DNA from: Phlebotomus papatasi
Lineage: Eukaryota; Arthropoda; Insecta; Diptera; Psychodidae
DNA length: 64,000 nt
Direction: 5' to 3'
NCBI RefSeq assembly: GCF_024763615.1
Contig: NC_077224.1
Span: forward strand, 79,990,712-80,054,711
Shown here piece by piece: positions 53,608 through 64,000 of this stretch (position 1 is the first letter of the stretch; each line of letters starts with the position of its first letter). A program made the translations under genes and the position numbers. Under the pieces are notes generated by a model. It worked only from the letters and a program-made list of their open reading frames with translations. It did not search any database and was not told the DNA's origin.

Positions 53608-53738
53608 AGCACAATAACTTTTGCTTTGTAAACATGTTTTTGACATTTCAATGGGAGTGAGTGAGATCTCAATCTAGTCATCTCGCTCACTCTTATAGAA
53701 AATTTTGAAAACATGTTTACAAACAAAAATTACTGTGC
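53608..53738. mobile_element. CGCACAATAACTTTTG hairpin MITE, copy 2
   Basis: GCACAATAACTTTTGCTTTG pairs with AAACAAAAATTACTGTGCG. The arms include ATGTTTTTGACATTTCAATG and GAGTGAGTGAGAT around a short centre. Nearly the same length as 17521-17652. Confidence 0.85.
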
Positions 53739-53914
53739 GTTGGGTATAATGCAAATTAAAAATATTTTTCACATTTTTGACGAAATGTTAATATTTTATC
53801 AATTGATGCTAGTTTGATATGCGAATCAAATTTAGAACACTTTCATAATAAAGAAAATACCTGGTGTATTAAAGAGTTATCTAAGTTTACAGAAAAAATT
53901 CCTTTAAGATTTAA

Positions 53915-54429
53915 TCCTTTAACGACGAGACACTTTTTACGGACTAAAAATCAATAATAAAAATTAAACTGGGAAACATAATCAATGATAAGTCTTACAT
54001 CTAATCTTGGAAAGTCCAACAGAGTCTGACTCGGTGTATTTTGTGCTTCTATGAACGATAGGGACAAAAATAGCCCAAACATTTAAGTAATTTTTCTAAC
54101 AATACCAATGAATAATATTTTTCGCTTTAATGAAAAATATTACGTATGAGTATTGTAGTTTATATTGCCAAAAGGGTTTTGCTTAAAAAAATTGGAAGTA
54201 TAAAAAATAAATAAAATCAATTATGAATTTGAGAATTTAAAAATTCGCCATTTTTGAGCTTATATATTTACTACATAGCAAATAGCTAGAGACTTGCAAA
54301 AAATATTCTAGATTCCTTCAACATTCTAGTTTACAATTATGTACAGACAAAAGAAAAAAAATAACTTTAGGTAGTCAGGAAAAATTATTTTCTTTATGGG
54401 ACACCGGTGTTCCAATCGTCCTTAAAGGG
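53915..54429. mobile_element. CCTTTAACGACGAGAC piggyBac-type element, 515 bp
   Basis: TTAA at 53911-53914 and 54430-54433. Left end TCCTTTAACGACGAGAC, right end GGGACACCGGTGTTCC then CGTCCTTAAAGGG. Collinear with 21050-21545. Confidence 0.85.
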
Positions 54430-54433
54430 TTAA

Positions 54434-56390
54434 GCTTAAGCCTTATTCAGTGATATTATTTGGCGAAAGATAAATGGAAAGTTTTATAAACTGTTTATTT
54501 TCAATTAAAAAAAAAATAAAGAGATTGTCGATAAGTCATTGAGAATGGAAACGTTTTCCTCCGCCTGAGGGCACTGTTTTCTGCCGCGAGTGGCGCTGGC
54601 AACGTTTCTTAATTTATTAATCCTCCTTTTTTATTAAAAGTTTCCGTTAAATCACAAGAAAGTCTATGAAAATTTATGTAAGGTTTTATTTTTTTATACA
54701 TATAAAACGTTCAAGACAGCATTCAGAAGCTCTGCTTAGCTTTCAGGTGAGTGAAAATTTCAGGAAATGACTTGTGATTTTTATTCCATTTCTCAAATTT
54801 TAATTTTCAAAAGGAAATCACAAAAGGCATTTCCTTTTCACCTAATTTGATTGCCAAAACATGCATGAATTTTTCTGTTTCCGGAACTTTTTCCACGAAA
54901 ATTTATTAAAATATTTTTGCAATGCTTTCTACTAAATCCAGTTTTATATTTGATTAGCTTAAAGGAATTCTAATTGTAAACTCGAAGATGATTTTAATAT
55001 GGCAATTTTCACAATTTTATAAAAGAGTTTCAGGGCAAATTTGCAATTTGTGAGGAATTTTCATTGCATAATTCTGAATTATTATATTGATCACGATCGT
55101 CTCTTCAGTTGGAAGAATTGTCGTTCGCATTTTACCATGAATTCAATCGAATTTTATTGACTTTCTCTTTAAGCAACAGGACTTCTTGGAGCATGGTGAA
55201 ACCTTCTAAACAAACTCGTCTCTCTGTGACCCAAATATCCAAATGAATTTATCGGCTTTCGGATACCACCACCAAAGAGTAATAGAAACTATCAGCCCCT
55301 CCGTGGTGTTATTTTGCAAAATGTATTTCAACTTCATAACACGGGGTAGGCAGCATTGCTGGTATTTTCGTGCCATTGTCTGCACGATTTGCTTTGGGGC
55401 GCGCAAAAGTTTGGCGGAAAAACTAACGACATCGGCGCAATGGAATGCTATTTAGAACTAAAAGTTTTGGGGGATAAAAAGGGTGTCTCTGCATTGATTT
55501 TCACAAAAGAAAAAATTTCACAATAAACTGTTTCCTATCGATAAAATTCTTGCCGAAGAGAAAGCATCGATTTGTATAGCCTAAGCATTAAAGATTTTCA
55601 TAACAAAAATATTCCTCTGTACACTTTTCCATGCTTGAACAAGACAACCTTGACACTGTAACAGATTTTTTTCCTTCTGCACAATTGTTCAATTATATTA
55701 AATTATTGTAATGGGTGATTAACATAAGAAAATCCCCTCGACGGACTTCTCATTGTCGTGCTCGGCAGAAGGGCATCGAATTGCTCGGTTGAGGAGTGAC
55801 GCAATTGCTCTGGTGACTGGAGAGAACTCACCAGACGAGCCATTTTTGGCAAGAACCACCGCTTTCTACCTACATCTGGCCAATAAAGATTTATGACTCC
55901 ATCGCCGAGATCATTGAAATCACCACCAACATCACAAAGATACATTTTCCGAATCATTTCCCTCAAAATTGCCAATCCTTTCGTTCTTTTGCAAATTTTA
56001 AGTCTCAATGTGATTGTCTCAAATATTGACTTGAGCCGAGAGATATGAAACTGACAAAAACCAACTCTCATTTACATTTCCTTCTAAAGATCATTAAAAA
56101 AACCATTGGTAGGCGTTCACAGCTTAGAAGATGAGTGATTCCAATATGAACCACCTTGACAAAAAGTTATTTATTTTTGAATGAAAGCTCAACGGTAATA
56201 AGCAAGAGGTTATGTTGCAAAATGACGTTATTTCAGAATGTGAGGTTATGTTGGTTATAACCAAGAAACGAGACAACATAAGGCATGGTTTTCAGACCTG
56301 AGCTAAAAGAAAAGCCGAAGTGAATTTGGTGGTGCCTGTTGAGATTCTTCGAAACGCCGCGAAAATTCACGTAGAGAAAATGATAGGTTT
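54434..56390. other. TE-poor unassigned region
   Basis: About 2 kb without the window's repeat families. G+C rises at 55200-55450 and 55730-55930. Minus-strand ORF 56071-55703 (122 codons) contains VGGDFNDLGDGVINLYWPDV and ends near an apparent donor, but it has no known domain and could be leader or regulatory DNA. Unassigned. Confidence 0.4.
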
Positions 56391-56394
56391 TTAA

Positions 56395-56925
56395 CCCATT
56401 CAGTCAATGTACCAGAAATACTTGAGATAGAATGTTCATATTTTGGGATTAGTTTCCTACAGGTTAATAGATTATTTTTGTGAAAAGAAATAATTTTTAT
56501 CCATTATGGGGGCGCGGGGAGCCGCCCTCAAACACGCGTCTTAACGGTCACTGAATTTAAATTCTGTACATTAATTCATTACAAACTCTATTGAGTTAGA
56601 TAGAGTATAACTATCCAAGAAAACACATTGGCAACCAGAATTCAAATCAGGAAAGAGGATGAAGGTCAATTTTGACAAATTCGACGGGATGTCGCATTTT
56701 CCGTCCGCTATTTTGAGCAAAATTTTCGCATGACTTCACGTGAACCGAGAAAAGAACAACAAAATACATTTCCATCTCTGTCGGACTATTTTTTCCAAGT
56801 AATTGAAGGACTAAAGAAACTAAAAATCCATTCCCGACAGAAACTCGAATATCAATTGCCTTGTAATAAATCATCTAAAATCACTCAATTTGCGTATGAT
56901 GTATAATACCATGGTAAGGAATGGG
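56395..56925. mobile_element. CCCATTC-family piggyBac-type element, copy 2 (inverted)
   Basis: 531 bp with TTAA at 56391-56394 and 56926-56929. It is the reverse-complement counterpart of 12963-13492 along its length. Both copies keep exact TTAA flanks, so both are real insertions and not parts of a segmental duplication. Confidence 0.85.
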
Positions 56926-56929
56926 TTAA

Positions 56930-57595
56930 TGTGAAAATTCCTTAATTCCTTAGAGTTAAGTCATTTTCAGAAGAAAATCCTTTTTCTAAAATTGAGTTGA
57001 ATACAGCTATTTATTTAGGTTAATTGTAAATACTTGCCGATATTACAATAAAAACATTGGGATGGTATTTTGAGCTGAAAGACTCATATTCTTTTGAGCT
57101 GTTTCAAAATTCAGGATAGGTTTGAGAAAAATCCTTTTGTACAACACTATTTTGGTTAATAAGGAATGCAAAAGTACATATTACAAGAAGGGACACGACT
57201 TGCTAATAAGGATAAAATAGTGAAGAAAATATTTTGTCGCATTTCAGAGATTTTTTGCAACCGCAGCGCCTCCAGGTGTTAGTCAAGTGAGTTATTTGTG
57301 TCTCTACATCTTTTTCACTCACTTTTTAATTTGTTTGTATTTCTGCAAGATTCAAGTAAAAGGATGTGTAGTGAACAGCTATCCGTCTTCCGACAAAGAT
57401 ATCAAGAAGACAATTTCTTTTTATGTGAGTTTTTCTTTCTATTATTCTTTTTGGCGCAAACGTATTCATCATGGCACCGTAAATAAGCGGGATTAGTGTT
57501 ATCAACACGTCTATCTGCAATTTCCATTAGAACTATTAACAAAAAAGTTCCGATATTATACGATTATTATAAAGAGCACAGGTCTGGTTTATATG
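56930..57595. other. No gene seen
   Basis: ORFs at 57287-57520 overlap on opposite strands; none shows a domain. Confidence 0.45.
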
Positions 57596-57953
57596 TAGGG
57601 GAAGTGGGTTACTTTTGAATTAGAGAAGCTTTGAAATTAGGCTTTTTTCACTTGTTTTTAAATGCAATTCGTCTCCTCAAAATGAAACTGTCTTAAGTGA
57701 ATTTAATTTGTATCAGCATTTACTGCTAATGACGTATAATGAAGCCTCGTTTGCTACGATTGCAGATACAAAGAAAATGCAGTTAGAAGAGTTTCAATTT
57801 CAGGATACGAATAGAGCCTTCTCATGTTGAAGTTTAGTTTCGTAATTGGTTTGTCGAGCAAAATTATATCGATAAGGTCCTGTTTCAATTAAAATTATGA
57901 GAAAAACTCAATTTCAAATATGCCCCAATTCGAAGGTGCCCCACTCCTCCCTA
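57596..57953. mobile_element. TAGGGGAAGTGGG-type TIR element
   Basis: TAGGGGAAGTGGGTTACTTT at the left faces GGTGCCCCACTCCTCCCTA at the right, and CGAATTGGGGC sits inside the right arm. About 358 bp, TA-flanked, imperfect arms, non-coding. Confidence 0.5.
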
Positions 57954-57959
57954 ATTACT

Positions 57960-59250
57960 TAAATATCGCAAAAAATCACTTAAATGGTAAATTGATAAAA
58001 TGTCCTTGAATTCTCATAAAAATCCTAATGGAATTTAATTGATACGTCTGTGCTAAATTCGGAAGAACATTCACAGACGAGATATATTTATTAAAGTTTT
58101 AACGAATTATGTAGAGAAATTTTAGGTTATGTACAGTCTCAATAATATTTAATAAGGAAGGATGCATTGCACCTCGAATAATTTAGTGTTTCTTAGCAGA
58201 TTAATTATTGCTAATGTATTAATTTAGTACATTAAGCAAAGGCCTATATTAGTGCTTTTAGTACAATTGTGCCGAAAGTTAGAACTGTGGTTTACATTTA
58301 GTACAAAAGAGTTGTCTAAAGATTACCAGACGAAAATAATAGTGTTGGCACAAAATTTTATTAAGGAACTATGCCTTCCCGCAAGGCCATTTCGAGATAT
58401 GATAAGATAGTTTATATATCACATAATCTATTGTACTAAATTGAGATAATAAACTTCTTATTTTATTTTATTAATTTATAAATGGCTTAAGATAGTATTC
58501 AGAGTATTCGTCTGTTCTAAATTAATATTACCTATACGTAGGCTGGAATATTGTACTAAAAACCGTTTTAGTACAAGTCAAAAGAGTGAATGAGCCAGAA
58601 TAATTCATCAACATTTAAAATTCGATATCTCAACTAGTCTACTAAAATGCTTACTAACATCTTGTACTAAAATTAGTACAGGGATTTAATATTGTCCAAA
58701 TAATAAGACAAAACCAAGTCGAACCGCGAAGAACATTTTACTAAATTGCAATATCTGTGAATTCTAATAAGTCTCACAATTCTCAACTGAAATCTATTAG
58801 CAATCAGCAAATAAAGGCGAATTTGGGATCTTCTTCAGTGCAATGATCAAGTGATTACGGTTGATCGCTTCTTTGGCGTCAAGAAAGCTGTAAGAACAGG
58901 TTCAAAATCTCGCAAATTGCCACGCAAGCCGAAAGAATGGTGATAAAATTCAAATATTTAAATAAGAACCATATGAACCAGTTCTCTTACTTAATTATTG
59001 AACTCTCCATAAATTCAACACCGAAGAGTCCATCGATTTCCAATTTTTTTGTATTCACTGGGATGTTCAAGGAGCCCAATAAAAAATAATAAAATTACTT
59101 CTTCATGCAAATAAAACTAGGACTGCAGATAACCACGGGAAAGAGAGAACTTTTCACCTTCCCACTTTTTGTGTCTCAAGGTGCAAACGCAGCACGAAAA
59201 GGCGTCGATGAATCACACAAATAGGCAAATACGGAAAATGAGTGTCTTAC
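57960..59250. other. No gene; cluster of TTTAGTAC motifs
   Basis: Between 58226 and 58680, TTTAGTAC or its complement occurs at least seven times, including a 26-bp perfect hairpin at 58551-58576 (TTGTACTAAA, 6 bp, TTTAGTACAA). From about 58830 to 59250 the sequence is TE-free and may be promoter-proximal. Confidence 0.45.
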
Positions 59251-59571
59251 CTGAGAATCTGTCGCAAGAGATTCGTGTTAAGACAGCAAAATCTCCAGAA
59301 AAATCCACACGAACAAATTGAAAAAAAATCCAATAGAGTATCCAAAAAAGGTGTTCTTCACAGTCCTTCAACTTTTTAGCGGTCTATCACTCTCACTATT
59401 TGTTATTCTTTTTGCTTAATTAACTAAATTGACGATTGATCGCGATGATTGGAAAATTGATGGAAATGTTTTGATTTGAAACACACAGACACAGAAATTG
59501 CAATGGAAGAAGTTAGGTAGTTGATGAGGAAGGTAAAATGTTGTTTTCGATTCGACGATTGAGCGAACAAT
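59251..59571 (-). other. Candidate untranslated leader exon
   Basis: Minus-strand stretch from an initiator-like TCATTG at 59571 to TTCTCAG at 59251, followed by the consensus donor GTAAGACAC. The first part contains no ATG, which suits a leader. It could splice to the acceptor at 48600 in front of the ODF3-like ATG exon (intron about 10.6 kb), or to an exon not recognised here. Confidence 0.35.
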
Positions 59572-59596
59572 GAGCCACTCTGTGCTGCTTGCCGCC

Positions 59597-59604
59597 AATT
59601 TATA
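59597..59604 (-). promoter_or_regulatory. TATA box of a minus-strand promoter
   Basis: TATAAATT in CAGCTTATAAATTGGCGGC, 33 bp upstream of CTCATTGTTC, which fits an initiator. The spacing is right for a TATA/Inr core promoter. It directs transcription toward the ODF3-like gene. Confidence 0.45.
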
Positions 59605-59609
59605 AGCTG

Positions 59610-60190
59610 TACTTCTGCCTCCACAGCAAAAAAGCTCGCGAGGGAGCTTTCAGTGGGTTTGCCGTTGAGGGGCTTCGCTGAGGTCGAAACTCTTCAACAG
59701 TTTCAGCAAATGGTCAAATTTGGAAGAAACTTTGCTGCAGATGCAGAGGATTAATTGAGAATGATTCACCATGGATTTATTTTAATAATAGTCATGCTAA
59801 AACTGTGGCTTTTTGGAGGGAATTTTAATTAGCAAGGTATGAGATTTAGTGAAGACTTTGATAGTGAACTATTAACATCGTTGATGAATGTTGAATGCAA
59901 AATGAGATGAAATGAGCGATAGCCATAACCAGGAAATATATATTTTTTTAAACTGAGCTAAAGGTAAAGTCACATTAACACGGGGAACAAGGGTTTCAGA
60001 CTGTGGATTTAGTTCAATTCCTGAAGGTCTCGATATTTTAAATAAAAGCAAATTATCAAAATTTAAAGAACCATTTACAATATTTTATACATAGTCAAAA
60101 TTATCCAAAGAATCTTAGAAAATTAATCCGTTTGGCTAACAGTGGTATCACCAAGGGGCAAACAACTGACCAAAATTTCATGTCGTATAA
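59610..60190. other. No gene; degraded TCTTCAGAC relic
   Basis: Positions 59995-60140 contain GTTTCAGACTGTGGATTTAG, TCCTGAAGGTCTCG and AATCCGTTTGGCTAA, a strongly diverged copy of the TCTTCAGAC family. The rest is unassigned. Confidence 0.4.
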
Positions 60191-60195
60191 TCAAT

Positions 60196-60350
60196 ATTCA
60201 CAAAATATTCACAATTTTATATGGGAAGAAGAAAATATTCGAATATTTCCCTAAATATTCGCGATATTCGAAATATTCAGGAAATATTCGCGATATTCGC
60301 AATATTTATGAAATATTCGCGATATTCACGAATTTTGAAAAATATTCATT
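60196..60350. repeat. Tandem AATATTCGCGATATTCG-type repeat
   Basis: Units around the palindrome ATATTCGCGATAT recur at about 60257, 60293 and 60315 with intervening AAATATTC variants. The stretch is self-complementary at many offsets. Confidence 0.7.
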
Positions 60351-60452
60351 ATTAACAATACATTACTTGTAATAAGTTTGTATTTGATTTTGTGTTTAAA
60401 TTTCACTTAAATTTAATTTAAAATTAAATTTAAAAATGTAAGCACTGGTAAA

Positions 60453-60519
60453 ATGGAACAAATGTCTTGTGAAAAGTGTGACAGTCCTTACGCGAAAGTA
60501 AGAAAGAACTACAAAAAAG
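60453..60519 (+). CDS. Candidate start exon with a CxxC motif
   Basis: The ATG at 60453 (context GTAAAATGG, favourable) opens MEQMSCEKCDSPYAKVRKNY then KK, followed by donor GTAAAT at 60520. An earlier donor, GTAAGA (60498), is also possible. CEKC followed by basic residues could be the first half of a zinc-binding motif. The exon at 61165 does not join it in the right phase, so at least one exon would be missing between them. Low confidence. Confidence 0.3.
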
Positions 60520-61164
60520 GTAAATATATGATAAAATTCCCTTTACTTTCTTTTCTTATTTGCAGTTTTTTTTTCAGCAAATTGAGTATTTCAAACGTCA
60601 TCGGTGAAAAAATACTGTGATTTTTTTTCTTTTTGTGAGAAAGGAAAAATGTGATTCTCTGTGTATTTTCGGGGGCAGGAAGGAGTGGCAAACACAAGAT
60701 GGGTATCACACTAGAGAATTTCACATTAAAATTTTAATGTGATTCACATTAATTGTTGCTGATATGTATCCCAATGTGCAATTTTTGTCTAGAACTTTTA
60801 GAAATTTATTCATTCAGTGATAAAAAAGTAAATTCGGGTCACAAAAATTGGTTTAAATAGATTAAAATAGCATAAATACGATTGATATTAATGAGCAAAA
60901 TAATGAGCAAAATTTCCTCATTAAATTTTCATCGGGTAACACTTTATTGCAGTGATTCGAGTAGTTTCTGCGCAGCAATTTTCCCAACAGTTTATTCGTG
61001 ATTAAATTGTTATAAAAAGTAGTTCTAATACCTATTATTTATCGCGAACGGGATAGAAAAAGGACAAAATACATTAAAAAGATCGATCAAGAGCATAAGT
61101 AAGAAAAAAGCTAAACAAAAATGTGTTCGATCTGCATTTTATATATTCCTTCATAAACTTCTAG

Positions 61165-61261
61165 GATTCCGTGGTCAAATGAGATGGTGGCCGAATTAAT
61201 TGAGGCTATGCATCAGGAATTCGTCATTTGGGACTATAAAATGCCGGGAATACAAAAATAG
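61165..61261 (+). CDS. Candidate MADF/Myb-SANT-like exon fragment
   Basis: Acceptor CATAAACTTCTAG, then an open frame IPWSNEMVAELIEAMHQEFV then IWDYKMPGIQK and TAG at 61259-61261. The pattern W-S-x-E-x5-LIEA...(I/L)WD...Y.. is that of the first helices of MADF or Myb/SANT-like DNA-binding domains, common in insect transcription factors and in proteins derived from Harbinger-type elements. The domain is cut off after about 31 residues by a stop, so this is either an exon of a decayed gene or an element fragment. Its G+C content stands out from the flanks. Confidence 0.4.
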
Positions 61262-61264
61262 AGG

Positions 61265-62695
61265 CAACCGATCTGATGGTTTTCAGTTCGTTTGCGATAA
61301 ATTGAGTCACCAATCGCCAGAACTCATACATAAGTCGGGATTTGGGTGATATTGGCTGCCTCATTTTCGTAGTCTTCTTTTGTAATTAGGTTTCAAATTT
61401 CCAATGTGTAGATTTAAATTTATCACAGTTTAAACAATAATTCCAAAGTGCTAAATTAATTAAGTAATTGTTTAATGCATTTAAATAAAAACTTTTGTAA
61501 CTCAAATTAGGTTCAAACTAACATGACTCAGTCTTAACACTGTACATAAATAAGGCCCTCATAAAAGTCCTTAATTAAGGAGTTAGTATTAAGGGTTTCA
61601 AAAATATTGTTATTAAGTTCTTAAGGACTATTAAAAAAAAAACACTTTTTAAATAGTTACCCTAATGTTTATAAAACATTATTAGGATTCATCATATTTG
61701 TTTTATTTAAAAAAAAACACTTTCATGCTCTTGTCTCCTTGTTACCCTTTGCTTTTAAGCTCTGTAAATTTTAACTGGTATCGGATGAGCTCCTGAAATC
61801 TCTCTGCAATAATTTCAATTTTTTAAATTCCTATATAACAAAAATTTAATGGGAGAAGATAACATTTCAATAAATATGTAAAATATTTATTTTCTGAAAT
61901 GCTAATTGATATCATTCAAAAGTTGGCAAAAGCACATTCTTGATGTATTTTTCCCGAAAATAGCATCTTGTATACCTACCTCAGAAACTAATCTTCTTCC
62001 ATAAAAAGCTTTGAAAATAAAAACTGAGACAATTTTATTTTTTTGACTCTTTTCTTTCATGTCAATAAACTTTGTGAGAACATTTTGCGATAGAAAATTT
62101 CAAAATATTAAACTATCATGTTTATCTTCAATTTATTTGAAAAAAAAGTATTCTACATCTAAATTAAATTGATCAAGAGTGGAGAAAAATTCGCTAAATG
62201 CTCGTTGAAATGAAAATTAATTGACTTGTAGTATATAAATTTATTTAAATACATAATTTAGGAAATTAAAACTAATTACAGTCTTCAGTTTAATTTTGTG
62301 TCTGTTACAGGACCACAGAAAAGCTAATCTGTTAGAGATATCAGTTTAGGGGATAGGGTTTGCAGTTACTTACCTCTGGCATCGTTTTCTTTTAGATTAT
62401 AAACAACATTTTTAACCGTGGAAACATTTGGCTAGGCTAGTCGCCTTGGAATTTATTTCACGTCGAGGAGCTGTACCCCACAAAATAGCTTTAAGGGTAA
62501 TAGAATCGATTTCCGGACGAAAATTACATACCAGTTCATAACCGATTCATTACTGGCTTACAACCGATTTGAACCGATTTCTAAATTAGTCAACAAAACA
62601 CAGTTAAAAACTATATGGACTTCGGCCGATAGTGTGATGCAAATAAAGAAAACACAGAATTTCGACTTGGTTCTTCTCCTCTTTTATGCTCTAGC
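61265..62695. other. No gene seen
   Basis: A+T-rich. An AACCGATTCATTACTGG / CAACCGATTTGAACCGATTT cluster near 62540 resembles TTACCGGCTCAGAACCGATT near 4125, pointing to another dispersed repeat. Confidence 0.45.
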
Positions 62696-62699
62696 CAAC

Positions 62700-63860
62700 G
62701 TTTTGCAGTAGGATAGCTCCTTCTTCAGGAAAAGGGTGTCAGGGAATTTCCTGACTGTCTCCTTTATCAGGAAAATTGTGTGAAATGATTGGGAATTTTC
62801 AGATACCCTTTTTCTGAAGAAGGAGCCAGCCAGGGCTTTCATGAAGACCCTTTTCATGAAGAAAGAGGCATCTTGCTCCGAAAGGAAAAGGGTGTCAGAA
62901 GTAACGTTTCGGAGCGGGATTCTGACAGCCTTTTCCTGAAGAAATACCGTTTCGGAGCAGGATAGCTCCTTTTTCAGGAAAAGGGTGTCAGGGAATTCTC
63001 TATGGCTGGCTCCTTCTTCAGGAAAAGGGTGGAAATTCCCTGGCACCCTTTTCCTGAAGATGGAATCATCCCGCTCTGAAAAGTTGCGTCTTTAGGAAAA
63101 GGGTGTCAGAAGTAACGTTTAGGAGCAGGATTGTAACAGCCTTTGCGTGAAGAAGTAACGCTTCGGAACAGGACAGCTTCTTCAGGAAAAGGGTGACAGG
63201 GAATTCCCTGACTCTCGTTCTTTAGGAAAATTGTGTCAAATGATTGGGAATTCTCTGACATCCTTTTCCTGAAGAAGGAAGCATCTCGCTCCGAAATGTT
63301 ACTTCTTTAGGAAAAGGGTGTCAGAAATAACGTTTCGGAGCGGGATTTTGACAGCCTCTTCCTGAAGAAGTAACGCTTCGGAACAGGACAGCTCCTTCTT
63401 CAGGAAAAGGGTGTCAAACGAATGGGAATTTCCTGACACTCTTTTCCAGAAGATGGAATCATCCCGTTCTGGAACGTTGCATTTTCAGGAAAAGGATGTC
63501 CGAAGTAACGTTTCGGAGCGGGAGTCTGGCAGCATTTTCCTAAAGAAGTAACGCTTCGGAACAGGATAGCTGCTTCTTCAGGAAATGGGTGTCAGGGAAT
63601 TCCCTTTTTCCCTTTTTCAGGAAAATTGTGTGAAATTATTGGGAATTTCCTAACATCCTTTTCCTGAAGATGGAGCCATCCCGCTTCGAAATGTTAATTT
63701 TTCAGGAAAAGGGTGTCAGAAGTACCGTTTCGGAACGGGATTCTAACACACTTTTTCAGAAGAAGTAACGCTTCAGAGCAGGATAGCTTCTTCTTCAGGA
63801 AAAGGGTGTCAAGGAATTCCCTAGCTGGCTCTTTCTTCAGGAAAAGGGTATCAAAAGGTT
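62700..63860. repeat. Satellite-like array, units of about 180-217 bp with internal hairpins
   Basis: The marker AGTAACGTTTCGGAGCGGGA or a close variant recurs at 62900, 63111, 63325, 63504 and 63721. Each unit contains several copies of TTCAGGAAAAGGGTGTCAG in one direction and of its complement ACACCCTTTTCCTGAAGAAG in the other, so every unit can fold on itself. The array fades near 63860. Minus-strand ORFs through it only translate the repeat (DTLFLKKEL) and are not genes. Confidence 0.8.
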
Positions 63861-64000
63861 GAGAATTCAAAAGGAGGAAAAGAAACAGGTCGAAATTCCG
63901 TTTTTTTTTTTCTATTTGCACGGTTAAGAACGCTAGTTGGCCTATACTTACAGGACACTGTACTCTTGGCTCCCACTTAAAAGAAACAGTCATTAGCACA

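Noticed and set aside
55703..56071. 122-codon minus-strand ORF
   Set aside because: Some protein-like stretches, but no recognisable family and no convincing acceptor. Kept only as an unassigned region.
62684..63999. Protein with repeated DTLFLKKEL motif
   Set aside because: It is the translation of a satellite whose core occurs in both orientations. The frame is broken repeatedly and there is no start or splice context.

Overview
The window reads as A+T-rich nuclear DNA of an insect, most likely a dipteran. The evidence is intron-split genes with GT...AG junctions, polyadenylation signals, tRNA-derived SINEs, non-LTR and Tc1 fragments, and a very dense population of short terminal-inverted-repeat (TIR) elements. 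A nematoceran such as a sand fly is only a guess. Nothing bacterial or viral was seen.

Two genes can be reconstructed with confidence. (1) On the plus strand, five exons between 30948 and 35500 encode a 172-residue secreted, cysteine-rich protein, probably of the MD-2/GM2A-like lipid-binding type. All its introns are phase 0, and the third holds nested transposable elements. (2) On the minus strand, 48551 down to 40166 (alternative 3' end down to about 39409), lies an ODF3/SHIPPO-type axonemal protein gene. It has an ordinary ODF3 N-terminal region. It then carries a large expansion of a 33-residue sperm-tail PG-rich repeat: 26 units, 20 of them in one 1974-bp exon. Every exon in the repeat block has the same phase at its boundaries, so the block behaves as a removable cassette. 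The transcript can end inside the cassette (993 aa) or skip to a canonical ODF3 C-terminal exon at 39508-39764.

Lower-confidence coding pieces: a signal-peptide first exon (minus, 7309-7381), a basic exon (plus, 7803-7915), a 72-codon ORF inside intron 1 of the ODF3-like gene (minus, 48054-48272), a CxxC start exon (plus, 60453-60519) and a MADF/Myb-SANT-like exon (plus, 61165-61261). A TATA/initiator pair with a leader exon ending in a consensus donor (minus, 59604-59251) could be an upstream promoter of the ODF3-like gene, whose ATG exon begins with a good splice acceptor at 48599.

The rest is mobile and repeated DNA. There are two TTAA-flanked (piggyBac-type) non-autonomous families, TA-flanked families that begin TAGGGGA, palindromic hairpin elements, a TCTTCAGAC-ended family, CACTGAGA-ended elements, a foldback element in ODF3 intron 1, two SINEs, an RT fragment abutting a Tc1 transposase tail, and a roughly 210-bp satellite at the right edge. 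Several insertions are visibly nested and give a relative order of events. The layout is: 1-7300 repeats; 7300-8000 possible exons; 8000-30700 repeats; 30.9-35.5 kb secreted-protein gene; 36-38.1 kb repeats; 39.4-48.6 kb ODF3-like gene; 48.6-59 kb repeats and unassigned DNA; 59-61.3 kb candidate promoter and exons; 62.7-63.9 kb satellite.
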